Source: Mesorhizobium sp. B2-4-15
Lineage (GTDB): Bacteria; Pseudomonadota; Alphaproteobacteria; Rhizobiales; Rhizobiaceae
Length of the DNA stretch: 64,000 nt
NCBI RefSeq assembly: GCF_006658505.1
Contig: NZ_VFUZ01000005.1
Location: 62,001 to 126,000 of the forward strand
Direction of reading: 5' to 3'
The translations under genes and the position numbers were made by a program. The notes below the pieces were generated by a model. The model was not told the origin of the DNA and made no database searches. It saw only the letters and a list, made by a program, of their open reading frames with translations. Shown piece after piece: positions 25,549 through 33,645 of this stretch (positions are counted from its first letter, which is position 1; each line of letters opens with the position of its first letter).

Positions 25549-27393
25549 ATGTCGAAGTCGTCAATCCTTCGCCTGTCGCTGTTTCGCGATATCGCCGCGT
25601 TCGGCGCTGTTATCGCCCAGATCGGCGGCCGGCGCACCTGGATGGCGCTGCTGTTCCTGATCCTCGGCAGCCTGACGGAAGGCATCTCGATCCTGCTGCT
25701 CGTGCCGCTGCTGCATCTGGTCGGGCGCGCCGACCAGGATTTCGCGGTCCGGCTGCCGAATATCGATTTCGTGCACTGGCTGGTCCCGGACGGAACCTTG
25801 CAACTGACCACGGTGCTGTGCGCGTTGGTCGGGCTTGTCGCCGTGCAGGCAGCGTTCAATCGCTTCAAGTCGGTCTACATGGCCAGGCTTCTCTTCGATT
25901 TCATCAACCGCGTGCGCATGAATCTGTTCGAGAGCATCGGCAAGGCGCGTTGGGGCGTGTTCACCCGCATGCGCGGCTCCGACCTCGACCATGCCCTGAC
26001 CGGCGACATAGATCGTGTCCAGGGGGCGGCCTTCTCCCTGCTGATGCTGGTGCAGATCGCCGTGCTGCTGGCCGGCTACCTCGTGGTTTCCGTGTTCATT
26101 TCGCCCGTAATGACGCTGTTCGCCGTGGTCATCGGCATCCTGATGTTCGTCGCGCTGCAGCCGTTCCGCTCGCGCGCTACGGCTTTCGGCAGGGTTCTGA
26201 CAGCCAATCGTCAGGATCAGTACCGGACAGTTTCGGAATTCCTCGGCGGCATCAAGGTGGCCAAGAGCCTGAATGTCGAAGCGAGCTATTTCGCCCAGTT
26301 GCAGGCAACGCTCGAAAAGATGAAGGCGGACAACATCGACTATGTGCGCAACAGCTCGATCGGTACCGCCGTGTTCCAGGTGGCGAGCGTGGTGGGGTTG
26401 AGCTTGTTCATCTATGTGGCGCTGGTCCGCTTCAACCTGTCGCTGGCCGAGATTGTCGTGCTGTTGCTTGTCTTCATGCGCATCGCGCCGCGCTTCATGG
26501 ACATGCAGACACAGGCCCAGCAGGTGCTGATCAACCTGCCCGCCTATACGGCGATGCGCAGCCTGCAGGCACATTTCGACGCAGAGCGTGAACCGGGCCA
26601 TGTCGAGTTCGAGGAGGCAGGCAAGCTGGCGCTCGGTACCGGGCTGAACATTCGCGGTGTCTCCTTCTTCTATGACGACAGCGCCGGCAGGGAGGTGGTG
26701 AGCGACATCACGTTTGGCCTTCCCGCCGGCAAGGTCACCGCCCTGATCGGCCCGTCCGGATCCGGCAAGAGCACGATCGCCGACATGCTGCTCGGCCTGC
26801 TCGAGCCGACCGCCGGCAAGATCCTCGTCGACGGCGTCGAGATCGATGCCGCCAATCGCCGCCGCTGGCGCGATCAGGTGGCGTATGTGCCGCAGGACGT
26901 GTTCCTGCTGCACGATACGATCGCGCAGAACCTGCGTCTCGCCGCGCCGCAGGCCAGCGATGACGATTTATGGACAGCGCTGCGCGCCGCGCACGCCGGT
27001 GAATTCGTCGAACGGCTCGACCACAGGCTCGATACGGTGGTCGGCGACCGTGGCGTGCGCCTCTCCGGCGGCGAGCGCCAGCGCATCGCGCTGGCGCGTG
27101 CGCTGCTGCGCAAGCCGTCGCTGCTCATCCTCGACGAGGCGACCAGCGCGCTCGACTGGCAGAACCAGTCGCTGATCGCCAGGTCGATCGACGGATTGCG
27201 CGGGGCGATGACCATTCTGACCATCGCCCACCGGCCGTCGATGATCGCCTTCGCCGACTGGGTGGTGGCGATGGAGGACGGCCGTGTCGTGGAAGTCGGG
27301 CAATATCAGCGGCTGAAGGCAAAGCCGGGGAGCCGGCTGTCCAGGATGCTGTCGGGAGAACAATCGGAACCCGAACCCGCCAATGTGGCCTGA
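25549..27393 (+). CDS. Lasso peptide ABC exporter (D protein)
   Basis: A 614-residue half-transporter. A six-helix membrane domain fills roughly residues 20-320, followed by an ATPase domain with Walker A GPSGSGKST, the Q-loop VPQDVFLL, signature LSGGERQ and Walker B LLILDEATSALD. As the last gene of the lasso operon it would export the finished peptide and may give self-immunity, like McjD. ATG 25549 was chosen because GGTGAG lies 8 bases upstream. GTG 25537, overlapping the kinase stop codon, is also possible. It converges on exoX with a 39-base gap. An EPS or lipid exporter is a weaker alternative. Confidence 0.88.
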   Translation: MSKSSILRLSLFRDIAAFGAVIAQIGGRRTWMALLFLILGSLTEGISILLLVPLLHLVGRADQDFAVRLPNIDFVHWLVPDGTLQLTTVLCALVGLVAVQAAFNRFKSVYMARLLFDFINRVRMNLFESIGKARWGVFTRMRGSDLDHALTGDIDRVQGAAFSLLMLVQIAVLLAGYLVVSVFISPVMTLFAVVIGILMFVALQPFRSRATAFGRVLTANRQDQYRTVSEFLGGIKVAKSLNVEASYFAQLQATLEKMKADNIDYVRNSSIGTAVFQVASVVGLSLFIYVALVRFNLSLAEIVVLLLVFMRIAPRFMDMQTQAQQVLINLPAYTAMRSLQAHFDAEREPGHVEFEEAGKLALGTGLNIRGVSFFYDDSAGREVVSDITFGLPAGKVTALIGPSGSGKSTIADMLLGLLEPTAGKILVDGVEIDAANRRRWRDQVAYVPQDVFLLHDTIAQNLRLAAPQASDDDLWTALRAAHAGEFVERLDHRLDTVVGDRGVRLSGGERQRIALARALLRKPSLLILDEATSALDWQNQSLIARSIDGLRGAMTILTIAHRPSMIAFADWVVAMEDGRVVEVGQYQRLKAKPGSRLSRMLSGEQSEPEPANVA

Positions 27394-27432
27394 GAGCGGA
27401 TATATCCCTGCGATTTGGCGATATTACTTGGA

Positions 27433-27708
27433 TCAGTGCAGGCTTCGCCGTGCGCTGCCCAGCTTTTCGCCTTCAGCCACGTCCGGCGCACTGAGCTTTC
27501 TTTCGGCCTCGAGCAGCCTGTCCGCCGGCGTCGGCGCGCTCCTGGCGATCATGGCATAGACAAGGACGAAGTAGCCGGCCTGGATGATCACGGCGCAGAT
27601 GATGACGCGCAGCAGGGTCGTACCCAGCGAAGCGCCATCGATCCAGGACCAGCCAACGATGATTACCAGCGCGAAAATCATCCCAATGATGAATTTTGGA
27701 AGCGACAT
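27433..27708 (-). CDS. exoX: ExoX/SyrA-type EPS production repressor
   Basis: A 91-residue small membrane protein with two helices (PKFIIGMIFALVIIVGWSWI and TTLLRVIICAVIIQAGYFVL) and a polar C-terminus. This matches the ExoX/SyrA family of EPS production repressors. ExoX lowers succinoglycan synthesis after transcription, apparently by acting on ExoY at the membrane. The exoX-exoY pair is divergent here with 600 bases between, as in S. meliloti. The start ATG 27708 is used; a TTG two codons upstream is less likely. This gene marks the point where EPS genes resume after the lasso cluster. Confidence 0.82.
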   Translation of the reverse strand: MSLPKFIIGMIFALVIIVGWSWIDGASLGTTLLRVIICAVIIQAGYFVLVYAMIARSAPTPADRLLEAERKLSAPDVAEGEKLGSARRSLH

Positions 27709-27937
27709 ACCCAACAGCCCACAAACCGGCTCGGGTTATATCCAACGATTGCCCTACCCGAGCGCCGTCCCTTGTTACGCGGGCTTGTTAAGTCGCCCGC
27801 TGCCGACCGGTTGCTTCCGGCCTTTCAACCTGTCGCCACTCTGACAGGTATAATTTGCAATTCTATTAAGGCGGGCAGGAGGCGGCAAGGGCAACCGCAC
27901 ATATTTTTGGTTGAGCCGATGCGATTGACTCGCTCGT

Positions 27938-27951
27938 GTTGCAACGCACAC
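27938..27951. promoter_or_regulatory. TGCRNYGCA palindrome in exoX-exoY gap
   Basis: Core TGCAACGCA at 27940-27948, 230 bases upstream of exoX on the minus strand. Confidence 0.5.
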
Positions 27952-28243
27952 ACAGGCATTTCAAACGATCTAGGTCCATAGGCCTATTTCAGTACAATCT
28001 ACAATATTACGCAGTATTTTATGTTAATAGTCGAGAACTTCGCACCCTTCTAAAGCACTAATATGCCCCGTCCGAGGCCATGGGGAACGCCTCGCCTCAA
28101 AATCGCCCCAGAAAGGTCGGCATTTTTTTCTGTTTGCCCTTTTATTGTCACAAATTTGCTAAACGTGCTGAAAAGTATGCAGCACAAGCTTATTATTTAG
28201 TCAATTCATGACGTGACTATTTCAACGGGCTGGGAAATTGTGT

Positions 28244-28265
28244 GTTGCGCTGCAGCATTTTTTTG
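28244..28265. promoter_or_regulatory. TGCRNYGCA palindrome upstream of exoY
   Basis: Core TGCGCTGCA at 28246-28254 followed by GCATTTTTTTGAT. It is about 52 bases before the exoY start and has the same core-to-T-run layout as the exoL copy. Confidence 0.6.
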
Positions 28266-28308
28266 ATATCGTGCGGTAAACCATTCGTTCAACGCATGGA
28301 GTATCGGC

Positions 28309-28986
28309 ATGAGGGACATTGCCAAGTCGGCCACGGCGGACTTTTCGCAGGCTGGCACCGATTTTCCGCCGCCGATCGGCGGCCTTATCAAACGCAGTTT
28401 CGACATTGTGGGTTCGCTGGCTGGCCTGATCGCGCTCAGCCCGCTGTTCATCATGATAGCGTTGCTGGTCAAGTTTTCCGACGGTGGATCGATTTTCTAT
28501 GGCCACAGGCGAATCGGGCGCGGCGGCCGGATCTTTCCGTGCCTGAAATTCCGCACCATGGTTCCGGACGGCGACAAGGTGCTGGCCGCCTATCTCGCCA
28601 CCAATCCGGAAGCCAACGCGGAGTGGATGGCCACCCGCAAGCTGAAGAACGATCCGCGCGTCACCCGTGTCGGAGCGGTGTTGAGGAAGCTCAGCCTCGA
28701 TGAACTGCCCCAGATCATCAACATCCTTCAGGGCGACATGAGCCTTGTCGGGCCTCGTCCGGTGGTGCGCGACGAGCTGGAGATCTACGGCAGCGCCGCC
28801 GTGTACTATCTGAAGTCCCGGCCCGGCCTGACAGGCCTGTGGCAGGTCAGCGGCCGCAACGACGTCTCCTATGACAGCCGCGTCGCGTTCGACCGCCACT
28901 ATGTCGAGAACTGGTCGCTGTTCGGGGACGTGCGCATCATCATCAAGACCGTGCCGGCCGTCTGGATGTCGCGCGGCTCTTACTGA
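28309..28986 (+). CDS. exoY: Undecaprenyl-phosphate galactose phosphotransferase
   Basis: A 225-residue membrane enzyme of the bacterial sugar transferase family. An N-terminal hydrophobic helix ([22 protein letters not shown]) is followed by the catalytic core [10 protein letters not shown] and [21 protein letters not shown]. ExoY moves galactose-1-phosphate from UDP-galactose onto undecaprenyl phosphate and so starts the EPS repeating unit. Length and sequence match S. meliloti ExoY (226 aa). GGAG lies 8 bases before the ATG. It is followed by exoF at 72 bases. Confidence 0.95.
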   Translation: MRDIAKSATADFSQAGTDFPPPIGGLIKRSFDIVGSLAGLIALSPLFIMIALLVKFSDGGSIFYGHRRIGRGGRIFPCLKFRTMVPDGDKVLAAYLATNPEANAEWMATRKLKNDPRVTRVGAVLRKLSLDELPQIINILQGDMSLVGPRPVVRDELEIYGSAAVYYLKSRPGLTGLWQVSGRNDVSYDSRVAFDRHYVENWSLFGDVRIIIKTVPAVWMSRGSY

Positions 28987-29058
28987 CCGGCAACCGGTGC
29001 CAGGCATCCGGCGGCAAGCTCATCGGGCGATGGGGCTAAAACGGATCGGAACGCACAG

Positions 29059-30327
29059 TTGAAAAAAGACATATTGGAAGCCTTTGGCAGCGGCCCGGTT
29101 TGCGGCCGCTCGCTGCTTATGGCCACCTGCCTTGTGGCATCGCTCGCTTTTCCGCCGATGGCCGCCGCCGACGAATACCACCTCGGCTCGCAGGACAAGC
29201 TCACCATCCGCATCGCCGAATGGCAGACCGTCGAAAGTGCGTTCCGCGACTGGTCGTCGGTGAACGGCCAATACACGGTCGGCCCGGCCGGTACGCTGTC
29301 CGTGCCTTTCGTCGGCGAATTGCCGGCGGCCGGCAAGACCACGGCACAAGTCGCGGCAGCGATCGGCGAGGCGCTGCAGCACAAGCTCGCTTTGTCGGAC
29401 AGGCCCGAAGCCTCGGTCGAAATGGCGCAGTTCCGGCCATTCTACATTTCGGGCGAGGTGCAGAACCCCGGCCAGTTTCCCTATGTGCCCGACCTTACGG
29501 TGCTGAAGGCGATCAGCGTCGCCGGCGGCATCAGGCGCAACACAGACTACGGGCCTCAACTCGGCAAGGACCTGGTCACCGCCAAGGGCGGCTTCGATAT
29601 CTCTGACGACCAGCGCGTCAGGCTGATCGTCAAGCGCGCCCGCATTGACGCCGATATGGCCGGCAAGACGAGTTTCGACGTGCCAAAAGAGGTCGAGGGC
29701 GATCCGCGGCTGCCGGCCATCGTCGCCGACGAGATGACGATCCTGACCTCGGACCAGAAAGCGCTTAAGCTGAAGCTCGAGGCGCTCGACGATCTCAAAG
29801 GGGTTCTGCAGGCCGAGATCGAATCCCTGCAGAAGAAGATCGTCAACCAGCAGAAACAGGTCGACCTGGCGCAGCAGCAACTCGCCAGCATCGGTCCGCT
29901 GGCGCAGAAGGGTCTGGTCGCCAACGCGCGACTTCTGGATTCGCAGCAGTCCGTCACCGACCTGCAGGGCAAGATCCTGGACTACGAAACGGCCATCCTC
30001 ACCGCCAAGCAGGCGATCAGCAAGGCGACGCAGGACGCCATCGATGCCCAGAACACCTTGAGTTCGAGTCTCGCCGCCAACCGGCAGCAGACCGAAGCCG
30101 ACCTCAATGAGGCCGCGCTGAAGGTGAATATGCAGAAGGGGCTGATCGCCCAGGCAACCGATCCAGCCACCAGGGCGGCCACCGATACCAGCGAAGAGCC
30201 CAGCCTGCTCTACGCGCTGGTGCGGGTCGTCGACGGCAAGACCAGCGAGATCGCGGCGAAGGAAGACACGCCCGTGCTGCCCGGCGACGTCATCAAGGTC
30301 AAGCTGGCGCCTCTGGCCAGCCAGTAG
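29059..30327 (+). CDS. exoF: Outer-membrane-type polysaccharide export protein ExoF
   Basis: A 422-residue exported protein. The signal-like sequence LLMATCLVASLAFPPMAAA ends near residue 37. A PES/SLBB region follows (YHLGSQDKLTIRI, then FYISGEVQNPGQFPYVPDLTVLKAISVAGG), and then a long coiled coil (about 230-340). This is the ExoF arrangement; the length matches ExoF (about 421 aa). It would form the periplasmic and outer-membrane part of the EPS export path and is needed with ExoY for the first sugar step. The start is TTG 29059, and no stronger start is available. exoF ends in the first of two copies of an intergenic repeat. Confidence 0.92.
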   Translation: MKKDILEAFGSGPVCGRSLLMATCLVASLAFPPMAAADEYHLGSQDKLTIRIAEWQTVESAFRDWSSVNGQYTVGPAGTLSVPFVGELPAAGKTTAQVAAAIGEALQHKLALSDRPEASVEMAQFRPFYISGEVQNPGQFPYVPDLTVLKAISVAGGIRRNTDYGPQLGKDLVTAKGGFDISDDQRVRLIVKRARIDADMAGKTSFDVPKEVEGDPRLPAIVADEMTILTSDQKALKLKLEALDDLKGVLQAEIESLQKKIVNQQKQVDLAQQQLASIGPLAQKGLVANARLLDSQQSVTDLQGKILDYETAILTAKQAISKATQDAIDAQNTLSSSLAANRQQTEADLNEAALKVNMQKGLIAQATDPATRAATDTSEEPSLLYALVRVVDGKTSEIAAKEDTPVLPGDVIKVKLAPLASQ

Positions 30328-30341
30328 GCGTTAGTCGCACC

Positions 30342-30443
30342 GAGCAATTCCAGGAAAAGTGCGTAACGGTTTTCCGTCTCGAGTTGCGTAATAACAAAGA
30401 CCTGGGGCGGGTCAACGATTCCATAAAACGCTGGGCCGCTCTA
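30342..30443. repeat. Dispersed intergenic repeat, copy A
   Basis: Begins GAGCAATTCCAGGAAAAGTG and continues with GCGTAACGGTTTTCCGTC and GCGTAATAACAAAGAC. It ends near GGGCCGCTCTAG. It matches copy B at 31111 over most of its length, but with a longer, divergent middle. The ends can pair (AGAGC / GCTCT). Confidence 0.8.
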
Positions 30444-30554
30444 GCGGGCCGTCCTGCAAAGGCTGTTCGTTCCATTGCATTCACCTGGCTGCGGAGGGCA
30501 GCCTGATGTCTCTGTCCGCATGACGATCAATGCGACTCGGAAGGGGGTGTCGTC

Positions 30555-31112
30555 GTGAATATCTATCGTGTCCGAAGGTTTATCAAAGGTAGGATCTTTA
30601 CCTTCCTTTGGCGGATCAGGGGCATAAAAATGGCCGATCGCGTTTCGGTACTCGGCGTCTCGCCGCATATAGCGGGAAAGGGCGCTATCGAGCTCGGTTC
30701 CCTGGTTTCATTCCGGGGTTTTGGATCCCGTTCCTGGTTCCATGTGCTCGGCAATGCAAGACTGTCCATCGGCTCCAGATCATTCATAAACAGCGGCGTG
30801 ATGATCGACGTTTCGACAGCGGTGAGCATCGGGAAAAACTGCCTTGTCGGCGATTGCGTCGTCATTCAAGATTCGAACTATCACGAGATCGATGAAGGCG
30901 CCGGCGTCAAAACGAAAGCCGTCGTGATCGGCGACAATGTGTGGATCGGCCGCAATTCGATAATTCTGCCTGGAGTTGAAATCGGCGACCATAGCGTGGT
31001 TGGAGCCGGGTCCGTGGTCACCAAAAGTGTCCCTCCGCGCAGCCTGGTTGCCGGAAATCCCGCTCGAATAATTCGCGAGATAGCGGCGTCCCCGGGATAC
31101 GTGCGCTTTTAG
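30555..31112 (+). CDS. Hexapeptide-repeat O-acyltransferase
   Basis: A 185-residue left-handed beta-helix acyltransferase. It shows repeated hexapeptide steps (ARLSIGSRSFINSGVMID, VSIGKNCLVGDCVVIQD) and the acetyltransferase end region IGDNVWIGRNSIILPGVEIGDHSVVGAGSVV, then AGNPARII. Enzymes of this group put acetyl groups on sugars of EPS, LPS or Nod factors. It may replace exoZ or exoH, which are not seen in the window. The start is GTG 30555 after AAGGGGG. The gene is bracketed by two copies of the same intergenic repeat, and its codon use is less GC-rich than exoF or exoQ, so it may have been acquired separately. Confidence 0.82.
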   Translation: MNIYRVRRFIKGRIFTFLWRIRGIKMADRVSVLGVSPHIAGKGAIELGSLVSFRGFGSRSWFHVLGNARLSIGSRSFINSGVMIDVSTAVSIGKNCLVGDCVVIQDSNYHEIDEGAGVKTKAVVIGDNVWIGRNSIILPGVEIGDHSVVGAGSVVTKSVPPRSLVAGNPARIIREIAASPGYVRF

Positions 31113-31198
31113 AGCAATTCCAGGAAAAGTGCGTAGCGGTTTTTCCGTCCGGAATTGCGCAATAACAAAGACTTAGAGCGGGCGCTGAGCCGCTCTAG
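31111..31198. repeat. Dispersed intergenic repeat, copy B
   Basis: Starts AGAGCAATTCCAGGAAAAGT and ends GAGCCGCTCTAG. It overlaps the last base or two of the acyltransferase gene on one side and supplies the exoQ stop codon on the other. Terminal AGAGC / GCTCT are inverted. It probably also folds as a bidirectional terminator between these convergent genes. Confidence 0.8.
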
Positions 31199-32475
31199 GC
31201 CATTTGGTCAGCCCTGTGCCGGTTTTGCTCGTCGGCAGGCCCAACTGGAACCCGCCGACGCTGCATGACCGGCACCGGCGCGAGCTTGAAGAAGCTGTAG
31301 TACAGCAGAAACGACCCCATGATGTAGGGGTTGAGAATGTCGACCTCGACGAAGGAACGGATCAGGAGCAGCACCATCACGCCGGCCAGCACCACAGGCT
31401 CGGGCTGCCATGTCCTGAGAACCACGGCCGCGAGGTGACCAAAGAGCGTGCGCAGGATAATCAGCGAGATCATCACCGCGCCGACGAAGCCGAGCTCAAC
31501 CAGGGCTTCGATATAGGTGTTGTGGAAATGGAAACCGCTGCGGGCGGTGATGTAGAACTCATTCCACAGCCGCTCGGCCTCGGCGAAGCCCTGCACCCAA
31601 TAGGCGGCATAGCCGACGCCGAGGATGGGCGATTTCTGCACGGCGTTCCAGCCCTGCTCCCACAGATAGGTCCGCCCGGTTAGCGTCGAATCCTTGCCGA
31701 AGATGCCAAGCACGAAGTCCATGAGTCCGAAATTCAAGGCGACAATGGCAACCACCACGATCAGTCCGGCGCCGACCAGGACAATCACCCGGCGGTAGCG
31801 CCGCGACAAAAGCTTGCTCATGGCAAGAAGCGCCACCAGCGCCAGAACCGCCGGTATCGAGGCCATCGAGGTGGCGGAATGCGAAACGACCAGCACGTAG
31901 GCCGACAACAGCACGACAGGCACCGTCAAGATGAAGCTCAGCCGGCCGCGCCGCAGAAAGGCAAGGAACACCACGGAGAAATAGATGCCGAGCGAACCGA
32001 CGAAGCCGATCTGGTTCTTGGAGGCAAAGGCGCCGACGAAGTTATAGGTGCCGTCGAGGACGTCCTCGGAATAGGCGCCGACCTTCAGCGAATAAAGCAG
32101 GACGACGAATATTCCGATCAATGCACCTATGGTCAGGGTCCGGACGCTGACTGTGCGCGCCGCCACGTAGGCACAGGCGATATGGGAAAAATACTGGACA
32201 GCCGTCCTCGCGGTTATGCCGGGCGCCTGCGACCAGAAGACGGAGGAGCAGATATAGGCGGCGAACAGCAGCGGCAGCCAGGCGCTGGACAGCTGCCGCA
32301 GGAACCGCCGGTAGTCGACCAGGATGAGCGGAAGCCAGACGGCGTAGTAGGCCAGGATCATCACCTGACCGAAAATGACGGAGTAGGAAAACGCCCAAGT
32401 GGAAACCGCTACGGCAAAACCGCCGTAGACGGAGTTCTTCTGGGGATCGACCAGCAGGGACTTTGGAATCTTCAT
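31195..32475 (-). CDS. exoQ: ExoQ-like EPS polymerase (Wzy/O-antigen ligase family)
   Basis: A 426-residue integral membrane protein with about 10-11 hydrophobic helices. The Wzy_C-type periplasmic loop includes GRTYLWEQGWNAVQKSPILGVGYAAYW and later HFHNTYIEALVELGFVG, where the conserved His and Gly-rich stretch are found. ExoQ joins EPS repeating units into high-molecular-weight polymer. ATG 32475 gives an N-terminus MKIPKSLLVDP; the longer frame has no homology. Its stop codon lies inside repeat copy B. A TGCRNYGCA palindrome lies 95 bases upstream of the start. Confidence 0.85.
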   Translation of the reverse strand: MKIPKSLLVDPQKNSVYGGFAVAVSTWAFSYSVIFGQVMILAYYAVWLPLILVDYRRFLRQLSSAWLPLLFAAYICSSVFWSQAPGITARTAVQYFSHIACAYVAARTVSVRTLTIGALIGIFVVLLYSLKVGAYSEDVLDGTYNFVGAFASKNQIGFVGSLGIYFSVVFLAFLRRGRLSFILTVPVVLLSAYVLVVSHSATSMASIPAVLALVALLAMSKLLSRRYRRVIVLVGAGLIVVVAIVALNFGLMDFVLGIFGKDSTLTGRTYLWEQGWNAVQKSPILGVGYAAYWVQGFAEAERLWNEFYITARSGFHFHNTYIEALVELGFVGAVMISLIILRTLFGHLAAVVLRTWQPEPVVLAGVMVLLLIRSFVEVDILNPYIMGSFLLYYSFFKLAPVPVMQRRRVPVGPADEQNRHRADQMA

Positions 32476-32565
32476 CTCAGAGTCCCGTCGACGCGACGCG
32501 GGGCGGGCAATCCACAAGCCAGCCGGCATATCCGCAAACAGGGGCGTACAATAAACGGCGTCTCC

Positions 32566-32582
32566 ATTGTGCAGTGCAATAT
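32566..32582. promoter_or_regulatory. TGCRNYGCA palindrome upstream of exoQ
   Basis: Core TGCAGTGCA at 32570-32578, in ATTGTGCAGTGCAATAT. It lies in the 354-base gap between exoQ and the SDR gene. No other feature was seen in that gap. Confidence 0.58.
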
Positions 32583-32829
32583 AATCTATCGCACCCTGTG
32601 CTCAATGGCAAATCCGGTCACCTTGTCTTACAGCGGGACGATCGACGAGATCAGCCGGTTGCCCCGCGACCCATCTGCGGGCCACCACTTCGGGGTTGCT
32701 CCCGAGCATTGGCCCAGACGATCGGCCTGCATGCCGGCTTGAACTTGCCTGGCGGCAATCTCACAGTCACCTGGAGGTCGGACGGCCGATCGCGGCCGAT
32801 ACCGTCGGTCACGGACAGGGGAAGATCGC

Positions 32830-33582
32830 ATGCCTATGAGTTTCGCGGGACGGTTCGCTGGCCGGTCGGCTGTCATCACTGGCGGCGCCTCGGGCATCGG
32901 CCTAGCCGTTGCGCAAAGGATCGTCGACGAGGGCGGACGCGTCAGCGTCTGGGATCGTGATCCGGCCCAGATCGATCAGGCGAAAACCGTTATTCCCGAC
33001 CTGCATGGGATGACGTTGGACGTTGCCGATGCGGCCGGTGTGGAGGCCGCTGCGCGGGCGACTATGGAGGCGCTTGGCGGCGTCGATATCCTGGTCACCA
33101 GCGCGGCCATCACCGGGCCAAACATGACGACCTGGGCCTATTCGGTCGAGGATTGGCAGAGGGTCATCGACATCAACATCAACGGCGTCTTCTACTGCAA
33201 CAAAGCGCTCGTGCCGCACATGCTCGAGCGCAATTATGGCCGCGTCGTCAACATCGCCTCGATCGCCGGCAAGGAAGGCAATCCCAACGCTTCCGCCTAC
33301 AGCACGTCGAAGGCGGCGGTGATCGGCCTGACCAAGTCGCTCGGCAAGGAACTGGCCAAGACCAAGGTGACGGTCAATTGCGTGACGCCGGCGGCCGTGC
33401 GCACCGCGATCTTCAAGCAGATGAGCCAGGAGCACATCGACTTCATGCTGTCCAAGATACCGATGGCGCGCTTCGGCGAGGTCGACGAGGTGGCGGCGCT
33501 GATCTGCTGGATCGCCTCGGAGGAGTGTTCATTCACCACGGCTGCCGTCTTCGACGTTTCCGGCGGCCGCGCCACCTACTGA
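32830..33582 (+). CDS. Short-chain dehydrogenase/reductase
   Basis: A 250-residue SDR with the cofactor motif TGGASGIG, the NAA-like segment LVTSAAIT, the catalytic Ser in NIASIAGKEG and the YSTSK catalytic pair (classic Tyr-x-x-x-Lys). The C-terminal half is of the 3-oxoacyl-ACP reductase or sugar dehydrogenase type. With Asp after the first beta-strand (VSVWDRD) it probably prefers NAD. It heads a run of plus-strand genes (GH39, glycoamylase-like, flavoprotein), so a role in oxidising a sugar released by them is likely. Substrate unknown. Confidence 0.85.
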   Translation: MPMSFAGRFAGRSAVITGGASGIGLAVAQRIVDEGGRVSVWDRDPAQIDQAKTVIPDLHGMTLDVADAAGVEAAARATMEALGGVDILVTSAAITGPNMTTWAYSVEDWQRVIDININGVFYCNKALVPHMLERNYGRVVNIASIAGKEGNPNASAYSTSKAAVIGLTKSLGKELAKTKVTVNCVTPAAVRTAIFKQMSQEHIDFMLSKIPMARFGEVDEVAALICWIASEECSFTTAAVFDVSGGRATY

Positions 33583-33645
33583 CGGCGACAACAAATCCGC
33601 GTGACAAGGCAACGAATGGAGCCTGGCCGACGTAGATAGTCGGCA

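Larger units (their letters stand above)
27709..28308. promoter_or_regulatory. AT-rich divergent control region exoX / exoY
   Basis: A 600-base gap without a convincing gene. It is strikingly AT-rich between about 27980 and 28210. It holds two exact TGCRNYGCA palindromes (27940 and 28246). AT-rich divergent regions of this kind are typical targets of MucR/Ros-type zinc-finger regulators of EPS in rhizobia, which is an inference here. Confidence 0.55.
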
